In this document: positions 1-5,358 of the stretch, in pieces | How positions within the stretch are numbered: position 1 is the stretch's first letter | Layout: each line of letters opens with the position of its first letter | Source: Lachnospiraceae bacterium | GTDB lineage: Bacteria > Bacillota > Clostridia > Lachnospirales > Lachnospiraceae | Assembly: GCA_021204285.1 (NCBI GenBank) | Contig: JAJPZP010000260.1 | Coordinates: 10,446-16,576, forward strand | DNA length: 6,131 bases | Reading direction: 5' to 3' | Position numbers and translations under genes: made by a program | Notes under the pieces: generated by a model | Databases searched by the model: none | Seen by the model: only the letters and a program-made list of their open reading frames with translations | What the model was told of the DNA's origin: nothing

Positions 1-25
1 CCGCACAATGGTCCTTATCAGATAC
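1..25 (-). repeat. Left arm of a 24-25 base inverted repeat
   Basis: Its reverse complement reads GTATCTGA, TAA, then GGACCATTGTGCGG. The right arm at 305-328 reads GTATCTGA, CC, then GGACCATTGTGCGG. The 8-base and 14-base blocks are identical and only the 2-3 base spacer differs. The arm begins exactly at the window edge, so it may extend further left. Confidence 0.75.
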
Positions 26-288
26 CGATACTGCCAGGGCTGCTTTCCCGGCTATAACGGAACTTCCGCACCATAACTCAATTTACAAGTGCTATGCCTT
101 CCGACTGTACTTCTGCAAAAGGACATAACCTGCCTTTTCAACGATGCGAGCACCCTCACACTTGCGCTGTATCTGTATATGCTTCATATGCAGATGTGCA
201 ACTTCTCCCGACCATACTTTGCAAAGTGTACGAAATACCTCTTCGCAGACGCATGTAAACATCGTGTCCTGACACGTCCCAAAGTCCA

Positions 289-318
289 GGCTCGGGCCAG
301 GGATGTATCTGACCGGAC
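289..318 (+). repeat. REP-like repeat copy, plus orientation
   Basis: The core CCAGGGATGTATCTGACCGG at 297-316 is matched 19 of 20 by the inverted copy at 410-429; over 30 bases (289-318 against 437-408) the match is 26 of 30. It shares GTATCTGACCGGACC with the longer inverted repeat, so this segment can pair with copies on either side. Confidence 0.7.
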
Positions 319-328
319 CATTGTGCGG
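305..328 (+). repeat. Right arm of the 24-25 base inverted repeat
   Basis: GTATCTGA, CC, GGACCATTGTGCGG pairs with the inverted copy at 1-25, enclosing about 280 bases that are partly AT-richer. The layout resembles the terminal repeats of a small non-autonomous element, but the target-site duplication cannot be tested because the left edge is cut off. It overlaps the 289-318 repeat copy. Confidence 0.75.
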
Positions 329-407
329 CGTCGGCACTTAGCGAAGTCAAGCCGCCAGGCGCCGACTGAGCTTAGTACCGCTACGTCCGCACACTGAGCG
401 GGAGCGA

Positions 408-437
408 GTCCGGACAGATACATCCCTGGTCCGGACC
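408..437 (-). repeat. REP-like repeat copy with a perfect 8-bp stem-loop, minus orientation
   Basis: This is the inverted partner of 289-318. Within it GTCCGGAC occurs twice (408-415 and 429-436). Because that octamer is self-complementary, the two copies can form an 8-bp stem closing a 13-base loop (416-428); 428-437 is also the palindrome GGTCCGGACC. The structure is typical of REP-type elements, but no T-run follows it on either strand, so it does not read as an intrinsic terminator. Confidence 0.65.
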
Positions 438-488
438 GTCCCTTCGCCACGTATCTGACCCCTTGTCGAAACCTGTCCCTTCGCCGCG
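438..488. repeat. Pair of 14-base direct repeats beside the D3 stop codon
   Basis: GTCCCTTCGCCACG at 438-451 recurs as GTCCCTTCGCCGCG at 475-488 (13 of 14), 37 bases apart start to start. The first is followed by TATCTGACCCC, a further relative of the GTATCTGACC motif in the neighbouring repeats. The second ends 4 bases before the stop codon of D3 at 493-495. Confidence 0.6.
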
Positions 489-492
489 CGGG

Positions 493-1971
493 TCAGAACC
501 CCCCGTTTGCGATGCTCTGCAGGATCTCCAGCAGCGGCTCGGAGTGCAGCCCGAGCACCAGAGTCGCGATGGCAAAGAGCGCGAGCGGCAGGCACATCTC
601 CCAGTTCGGATCTGTGACCTCCGGATGCGGAGTGACACTGCCCCGGTCCGGGAAGAAGGCGCGGACGACCACCGTGAAGACGTAGATCGCGGTCATCAGC
701 GCGGCGTAGAGCAGGACGCCGACCACGGCGTAGGCGTAGGGAATCTCCCGCGCGGTCTCGACCGCCGCCATCGCGATACACCACTTACTGATGAAGCCCC
801 CGAAGAGAGGGATGCCCGCGAGGGAGCAGCCAAAAATGGCGAAGGTGCCGAAGGTAAAGGGCATCCGCCGCCCGAGACCATTCAGCTCATCGATGTACTC
901 AACGCCGCTCTGGTGCAGGACCGCGCCCGAGCAGAAAAAGGCTCCGATCTTCATAACCGCATGGACAACCATATGACACATGGCAGCCAGCAGCCCGGCC
1001 GGGCTCATCATCGTCACAGCCATGGTGACATAGGACAGATTGCTGACCGTCGAATAGGCGAGGCGCCTCTTAAAATGCGTCTCCTTAACCGCCATCGTCG
1101 AGCCGTAAATGACACTGATCATCGCGATACTCATGACCGCGAAGTGCGCCCAGGTCCCGCGCAGGAAATCTGTTCCGAAGCTATAGTAGGTCAGCCGCAT
1201 CAGCGCGAAGGCGCCCGATTTGACGACCGCGACGGCATGGAGCAGCGCGGTCACCGGCGTCGGCGCCACGGAGGCTTTCGGCAGCCAGCCCTGGAACGGG
1301 AAAATTGCAGCCTTGACGCCAAAACCGAGGAAGGCCAGCACATATACAAGCAGAATCAGCTGGACATTACCACCGACCTTTTCCATGTCGAGCACGCCGC
1401 CCAGGACAAAATTTGTCGTCGTCCCGTACAGGATGAGAAACACAAGCCCAATGAACGCGAAGGCCGCGCCGCCGATCGAATAGTAGAGATAGGTCCGGCT
1501 CGCGCGCAGCGCCTTCCTGGTCATCGGGTGCATCACGAGGTAAACGCTCACCAGCGTCAGCAGCTCATAAAACAGATACATGGTCACGAGATCCTCCGAC
1601 ATCGCAATGCCGAGCGTCACCCCGTAAGTCATCGTATAGCAGGCGAAAAAGCTGGTCGTGCGCTCCTCGTGGCGCATATACTCGAAAGCATAGAGCGTCG
1701 CGAGCGGCCACAGCGCCGCGATCAGGCAGCTAAAGACGCAACCGAGGCCGTCCAGCCGGAGAGAAAAAGTCATATTTCCGGTCAGGTGGAACAGCACGAA
1801 GTTCGTCTCCGGACGCCGCAGGACGCAGGCGAAGGCAAGCGCCGAGGTGGAGAGCACCAGGATCTCGATCAGCAGATTTCTTTTTTTATCAGGCAGCCGC
1901 AGCAGCGGCATCAGTGTGCCACCCGCGATCGGAAGCGCGATCGCAAGCGCAAGACATGCACTGTTCATCAT
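493..1971 (-). CDS. MrpA-core/NuoL-like antiporter subunit of MrpD length (D3)
   Basis: This 492-residue protein of about 14 helices is the last gene of the visible operon. Channel residues are Glu136 (TM5, LFYELLTL), Lys220 (TM7, FLGFGVKAAIFPF), Lys251 (TM8), Arg259, His337 and Lys341 (TM10, VVHAVMK), and Lys396 (TM12, GGFISKW). The TM8 entry APTPVTALLHAVAVVKSG at 236-253 resembles the APTPVSALLHAATMVKAG pattern of MrpA and NuoL rather than MrpD, and Gln227 replaces the His found at that place in D1 and D2. Yet the protein ends at MrpD length, with no MbhD/MbhE-type or lateral-helix extension. It probably supplies one translocation path and may take the place of the MrpA core. ATG at 1971 lies only 4 bases after GGAGG; the adjacent in-frame ATG at 1968 has the better 7-base spacing and would remove one residue. 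The TGA stop is followed by non-coding repeats. Confidence 0.9.
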   Translation of the reverse strand: MMNSACLALAIALPIAGGTLMPLLRLPDKKRNLLIEILVLSTSALAFACVLRRPETNFVLFHLTGNMTFSLRLDGLGCVFSCLIAALWPLATLYAFEYMRHEERTTSFFACYTMTYGVTLGIAMSEDLVTMYLFYELLTLVSVYLVMHPMTRKALRASRTYLYYSIGGAAFAFIGLVFLILYGTTTNFVLGGVLDMEKVGGNVQLILLVYVLAFLGFGVKAAIFPFQGWLPKASVAPTPVTALLHAVAVVKSGAFALMRLTYYSFGTDFLRGTWAHFAVMSIAMISVIYGSTMAVKETHFKRRLAYSTVSNLSYVTMAVTMMSPAGLLAAMCHMVVHAVMKIGAFFCSGAVLHQSGVEYIDELNGLGRRMPFTFGTFAIFGCSLAGIPLFGGFISKWCIAMAAVETAREIPYAYAVVGVLLYAALMTAIYVFTVVVRAFFPDRGSVTPHPEVTDPNWEMCLPLALFAIATLVLGLHSEPLLEILQSIANGGF

Positions 1972-1975
1972 CGCA

Positions 1976-1983
1976 CCTCCTTA
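1976..1983 (-). promoter_or_regulatory. Stop-embedded ribosome binding site of D3 (TAAGGAGG)
   Basis: The TAA stop of D2 (1983-1981) is fused to GGAGG and continues as TAAGGAGGTG, a 10-base match to the anti-Shine-Dalgarno complement. It lies 4 bases before ATG 1971 and 7 bases before ATG 1968, so spacing favours the second ATG. Confidence 0.75.
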
Positions 1984-3468
1984 CAGGACCGCGGAAGCAA
2001 TATTCTGGATAAATCCGATCAGCGCGCCCGGGAACATGCCGAGCAGCAGCGTCGCCGCCGCATAGAGAATCATCGGAACCGTCATCAGCGCGTTTACCTC
2101 ATGCTTCTTTACGCCCGCATAGTCGAAGTCCGACCCCGGGAAGAAGGCCTGGATCGACAAAGTCAGAAGATACCCCGCCGTCAAAAGAGCACTCAGAAGC
2201 AGCACGACCGGCCCGAGCCAGGTGAAGACACCGGTTCCGGAGCCAAGCGCTCCCACCGCCAGGTACCATTTGCTGACAAAACCGGAGAGTGGCGGGATAC
2301 CGACGAGGCCGAGCAAGACGATCGTGAAACACCACATCGTCACCGGCATTTCCTTGCCGATACCGCGCAGCTCATCGACGTGCGTCCGGTGCGTATTGTA
2401 AATAACCGCGCCCGCGCAGAGGAACAGACAGTCCTTGATGATACTGTGGAAGATAAAGTGCGCAAGTCCCCCGGTGAAGCCGTCCGCCGTCAGCGTCGCC
2501 AGGCCAAACATGATGTAGGAAACCTGGCTCACCGATGAGTAAGCCAGACGCTTTTTCAGGAGCTGCTCCTTGTAAGCCATCATGGAGCCCATGAAAACCG
2601 TTATCAGCGCCAGCGCCAGCCAAGTATACTGCACCCAGGTACCGCGCAGGAAATCCGCGCCAACCATATAAAAGACCACGCGCACAACCGCCAGCACGCC
2701 GGCCTTCGTGATCACGCCGGAGAGCACCGCGCTCGCCGGAGCCGGGGCAACCGGATGGGCCGTCGGCAGCCAGCCGTGCATAGGAAACATACCGGCCTTC
2801 GTGCCGAAGCCGACGATGATCAGCAGCAGCACAAAGAGCGTCATTCCCGTCGTTCCTGTGTAAGAGACTGTCCCCGCGCTCAGATAACCGCCCGGCGTAA
2901 AGCTGCCGGTGAGCCCGTTCGCGAAGAGATAAAAAATGCCGAAGAGGGCGGTGAAAGCGCCGCCGATCGAGTAAAACAGGTATTTCAGGCCCGCCATGAC
3001 CGCCTCGTGCGACATATTGTGCAACACAAGCGGCAGCGAGGTCAGCGTCATCATCTCAAAGCAGAGATACAGCGTCACCAGATTGCCCGCCTGGTCGAGC
3101 GCGAGCAGCACGCCCAGTACGATCAGGTAAAAACCAAAATAACGGTCTTCATTCTCCTCATGCTTCATGTACTCGAATGCAAAAACGCCGCCCAGCGTCC
3201 AGGCCGCCACGGTCATTCCCATAAAAAGCCGTGCGAGACCGTCGAGACGGAAGGTCAGCGAAATCGTATCCGTCAGCTGCCAGACCGTAAGTTCATAATC
3301 CGGCGAGAACATGAGACCAATTGCCAGCAGTGCGGTCAGCACCATCACCAGAAAAATCCCGACACACTTGAGCCTGCGATTCTGTATTTTTCCCCGTCGC
3401 AGCAGGAGAAACAGGCCCGACAGCACCGGCAGCAGGATCGCCGCCCCGAACATCCATGTAATCGTCAT
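1981..3468 (-). CDS. MrpD/NuoM-like proton-translocating antiporter subunit (D2)
   Basis: This 495-residue protein of about 14 helices belongs to the same superfamily as its neighbours. Key residues are Glu138 (TM5, LCFEMMTLTS), Lys224 (TM7, GFGTKAGMFPMHGWLP), His231, His238, Lys255 (TM8, SGVITKAG), Arg263, His337, His341, Lys345 (TM10) and Lys400 (TM12, PPLSGFVSKW). The stretch AHPVAPAPASAVLSGVITK at 237-255 follows the MrpD/MbhH/NuoM pattern most closely of the three. The length matches MrpD (about 490-500) and lacks the C-terminal lateral helix of NuoL and MrpA. It shares with D3 an FRLDGL segment near residue 73, a conserved FAFEYMKHEE-type loop at 96-105 and a DFLRGTW motif at 272-278, so the two are probably a duplicated pair. 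It lies 15 bases after D1 and 9 bases before D3. ATG at 3468 follows TAAGGAGG with a 10-base spacer. Confidence 0.91.
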   Translation of the reverse strand: MTITWMFGAAILLPVLSGLFLLLRRGKIQNRRLKCVGIFLVMVLTALLAIGLMFSPDYELTVWQLTDTISLTFRLDGLARLFMGMTVAAWTLGGVFAFEYMKHEENEDRYFGFYLIVLGVLLALDQAGNLVTLYLCFEMMTLTSLPLVLHNMSHEAVMAGLKYLFYSIGGAFTALFGIFYLFANGLTGSFTPGGYLSAGTVSYTGTTGMTLFVLLLIIVGFGTKAGMFPMHGWLPTAHPVAPAPASAVLSGVITKAGVLAVVRVVFYMVGADFLRGTWVQYTWLALALITVFMGSMMAYKEQLLKKRLAYSSVSQVSYIMFGLATLTADGFTGGLAHFIFHSIIKDCLFLCAGAVIYNTHRTHVDELRGIGKEMPVTMWCFTIVLLGLVGIPPLSGFVSKWYLAVGALGSGTGVFTWLGPVVLLLSALLTAGYLLTLSIQAFFPGSDFDYAGVKKHEVNALMTVPMILYAAATLLLGMFPGALIGFIQNIASAVL

Positions 3469-3478
3469 TTCTTCCGTT

Positions 3479-3486
3479 CCTCCTTA
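3479..3486 (-). promoter_or_regulatory. Stop-embedded ribosome binding site of D2 (TAAGGAGG)
   Basis: The TAA stop of D1 (3486-3484) runs straight into GGAGG, making TAAGGAGG, a strong match to the complement of the 16S rRNA 3' end. The ATG of D2 follows 10 bases after GGAGG, with a second purine-rich stretch (GGAAGAA) in the spacer. Confidence 0.75.
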
Positions 3487-4983
3487 TGCAAACATCTCTA
3501 TCCCGGCCCGTATCAGGTCGGTAACCGGCTGGGAGAAAAGACCCAGGCCAAAGTTCATCAGAATCAATGATACCAGCGCGCCGATTCTCCCGGGCGTCGG
3601 GTGAATGCGCACATCCTTATATTCCTCCGGCGCGCCGACCGGCGTATAGATCCGCACGACCGTGTGCAGGAAATAGATCGTGTTCAGGATCGTGCTGACC
3701 GCCAGCACGATCAGCGTCGGCAGCAGTTTTCTCTGGGAACCGTCAATCGCCGCCGTCGCGAAGAGCAGCTTCGAGATAAAACCGGCCAGCGTCGGGATAC
3801 CGATCATCGAGAGACTGCCGATCAGGAAGGCTGCACCGGCGAGCGGATTGCGGAAGGCAGCGCCCTGCAGCGCAGGGTAGACGCGTTTCCTTCCTGAAGC
3901 CTCATTGAGCCCCTTCGCCGAAAGGAAAAGCAGCGACTTCGTGACCGCATGCGTCAGAATATGGAACACCGCCGCGACCATCCCTGCCTCCGTCGCGAGA
4001 CCGATTCCCATATAGATATAGCCGATCTGGGCGACCGAGGAATAGGCGATCATGTGGTAAATCTCCTTCGCCATGATCGCGGACACTGATCCCATGATCA
4101 TGCCGACCAGGCCGAAGACAAACAGTACGTTCACAATCCTGCTCTGCACAATGAGGTCGAATCCGATCACGCGGTAAAAAATCTTGATCAGCAGGAAAAT
4201 GTAGCTCTTCGACACGAGCGACGACAGGATCGCGCTGCTCGAGATCGTGGCATAGCCATAAGCGTCCGGCATCCAGGAGTGGAAGGGGTAGAGCCCGCTC
4301 TTGATCGCAAGGCCGACCGTGCAGAAGCTGATGATCACGAGCAGCGGAACCTGGTACTGCCCGCTCGCCGCAAGCTCCAGGATCTCCACATGAATATATT
4401 CCATCAGCAGGTTTCCGGTGACGCCATAGAGCATCGCAATGCTGATCAGAAAGAGGCCGGAACCGATCAGGCTCATGACCATGTAACGCGTCGCTGCGAT
4501 CAGCGAGCGCCCGCTCTCCCGGATCATGATCAGGCCACAGGTCGAGATCGTGTTGATCTCCACAAACACATAAGCCGTGAAGAGGTCGTTCGTGTAGAGA
4601 ATCGCGAGCAGTGAGCTCAGCAGCAGATCAACCAGGATAAAGTAAAGATTGACCTTGTCCTCCGCGACATCCGTGAAGATCAGATCCATCCCACCGAGCA
4701 GGGAGCAGAGCACGACCAGCGAAAAGACCATCGCGAGCAGCGATTCCAGAAGCCCCACCCGCAGCTCATTGCCCCATGGGGCCGGAAAGCGTCCCATCGT
4801 GTAGGTAAAGCCCGTGCCCGTGAAGACGATATAGAGCAGCGTCGCAAAGGACAACAGCGCCACGAGCGACACGACAAACAGCGTCACACGCTTCGCTCCT
4901 TTTCCCTTCAGCGGCGTCGAGATGATCCCGGAGGCCATGCACAGGACGATCGAAAAACAGGGGAAATTCTGAACAAAGCTCAT
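3484..4983 (-). CDS. MrpD/NuoN-like proton-translocating antiporter subunit (D1)
   Basis: This is a 499-residue, very hydrophobic protein with about 14 helices, a member of the NuoL/M/N-MrpA/D superfamily (proton_antipo_M domain at about 125-420). The expected channel residues are visible: Glu142 in TM5 (FVEINT), Lys228 in TM7 (GLAIKSGLYPFHSW), His235, Lys259 in TM8, His345 and Lys349 in TM10 (HILTHAVTKSLLF), and Lys405 in TM12 (GFISKLL). The role inferred is one proton or cation path in an Mrp-type antiporter. It is the most divergent of the three paralogues here. The TM7-TM8 segment reads DAYGYATISSSAILSSLVSK, without the A-P-x-P motif of D2 and D3, and Lys267 stands where they have Arg. 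The start is fixed by GGAGG 7 bases before ATG, overlapping the mrpC stop. NCBI-style naming would be 'complex I subunit 5 family' or MrpD; the exact orthology is uncertain, so no symbol is given. Confidence 0.9.
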   Translation of the reverse strand: MSFVQNFPCFSIVLCMASGIISTPLKGKGAKRVTLFVVSLVALLSFATLLYIVFTGTGFTYTMGRFPAPWGNELRVGLLESLLAMVFSLVVLCSLLGGMDLIFTDVAEDKVNLYFILVDLLLSSLLAILYTNDLFTAYVFVEINTISTCGLIMIRESGRSLIAATRYMVMSLIGSGLFLISIAMLYGVTGNLLMEYIHVEILELAASGQYQVPLLVIISFCTVGLAIKSGLYPFHSWMPDAYGYATISSSAILSSLVSKSYIFLLIKIFYRVIGFDLIVQSRIVNVLFVFGLVGMIMGSVSAIMAKEIYHMIAYSSVAQIGYIYMGIGLATEAGMVAAVFHILTHAVTKSLLFLSAKGLNEASGRKRVYPALQGAAFRNPLAGAAFLIGSLSMIGIPTLAGFISKLLFATAAIDGSQRKLLPTLIVLAVSTILNTIYFLHTVVRIYTPVGAPEEYKDVRIHPTPGRIGALVSLILMNFGLGLFSQPVTDLIRAGIEMFA

Positions 4984-5357
4984 TTCAGCTCCTCCCTCTG
5001 CATCCGGATCAGGATCTCATCCAGATCCAGCGAGTGATAACGCCGGTACATGCGCACCGTCAGCGCCAGCATCAGCGCCGTCACGCTGACAGACACCACG
5101 ATGCCGGTCAACACCAGGCCGCTCGGAATCGGATTAATGTAATATTCCGCATCGGTCACGCCGTTCTCCACGATCGGCGCCGCGCGTCCCTCAATATAGC
5201 CCATCGCCGCCAGGAAAAGGTACACCGAAGTGTCCATGATATTGAGGCCGATGATCTTCTTGATCATGTTCCGGTGAAGCAGCAGTGTCGTGAAGCCGAT
5301 GCCAAAGAGAATCACCGCCGCGACTTCCTCTACATTCAGCGCCAGGTTCGGTCCCAT
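4980..5357 (-). CDS. mrpC: Mrp-type antiporter subunit C (NuoK-like)
   Basis: This 125-residue protein has three predicted membrane helices (about 10-26, 36-54 and 78-103) and a short charged cytoplasmic tail. That is the size and layout of MrpC/MnhC (about 113 residues), the counterpart of NuoK in complex I and MbhG in membrane-bound hydrogenases. The strongest signature is NPIPSGLVLTGIVVS at 75-89, matching the conserved P-x-P-x-A-L-x-L-T-A-I-V-I motif of MrpC, preceded by a GRAAPIV segment like the family's GAAP. In Mrp complexes this subunit packs between MrpB-type and MrpD-type subunits. ATG at 5357 is chosen over an in-frame upstream start at 5426 because a purine-rich ribosome site lies 8 bases before it and because the 23 extra residues are polar and unlike the family. 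Its TGA overlaps the ATG of the next gene (ATGA), suggesting translational coupling. Confidence 0.92.
   Translation of the reverse strand: MGPNLALNVEEVAAVILFGIGFTTLLLHRNMIKKIIGLNIMDTSVYLFLAAMGYIEGRAAPIVENGVTDAEYYINPIPSGLVLTGIVVSVSVTALMLALTVRMYRRYHSLDLDEILIRMQREELK
4989..4996 (-). promoter_or_regulatory. Ribosome binding site of D1
   Basis: Minus-strand GGGAGGAG, with GGAGG 7 bases before the ATG at 4983, lies within the 3' end of mrpC. Together with the ATGA stop/start overlap it fixes the D1 start and indicates translational coupling between mrpC and D1. Confidence 0.8.
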
Positions 5358-5358
5358 C

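Larger units (their letters stand above)
1..492. other. Non-coding, repeat-bearing region downstream of the antiporter operon
   Basis: No convincing gene is seen on either strand. The open frames here are under about 105 codons, lack ribosome sites, overlap one another and give no recognisable protein. Composition is mixed: 61-240 is about 45% GC by hand count, whereas about 300-492 is about 60%, like the genes. The GC-rich part contains related inverted and direct repeats, listed separately. The stretch should hold the transcription end of the operon, but no stem-loop followed by a T-run is visible on the minus strand, so termination may be factor-dependent or lie further left. A perfect 12-base palindrome, ACTTTGCAAAGT, sits at 216-227, with no assigned role. 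Confidence 0.75.

Noticed and set aside
405..440. Intrinsic terminator for the operon at the GTCCGGAC stem-loop
   Set aside because: The stem is real, but on the minus strand it is followed by a C-rich sequence, not a T-run, and on the plus strand no T-run follows either.
89..450. Several overlapping small open frames on both strands of the non-coding region
   Set aside because: They are mutually overlapping, lack ribosome sites, run through the repeat copies and encode nothing recognisable; none is preferred over the others.
289..488. CRISPR array or integron attC site
   Set aside because: The repeats alternate in orientation, vary in length and have irregular spacing, and no attC-type core boxes or regular spacers are present.
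463..2538. A 691-codon plus-strand open frame antisense to D3 and part of D2
   Set aside because: It mirrors the high-GC third-position bias of the minus-strand genes. The product is low-complexity, very rich in Arg, His, Gln, Glu and Asp, with no recognisable domain, and it runs across two well-supported genes.
2755..3570. A 271-codon plus-strand open frame antisense to D2
   Set aside because: It has the same shadow pattern: an Arg/Gln/His-rich product with no family resemblance, spanning the D1/D2 junction.
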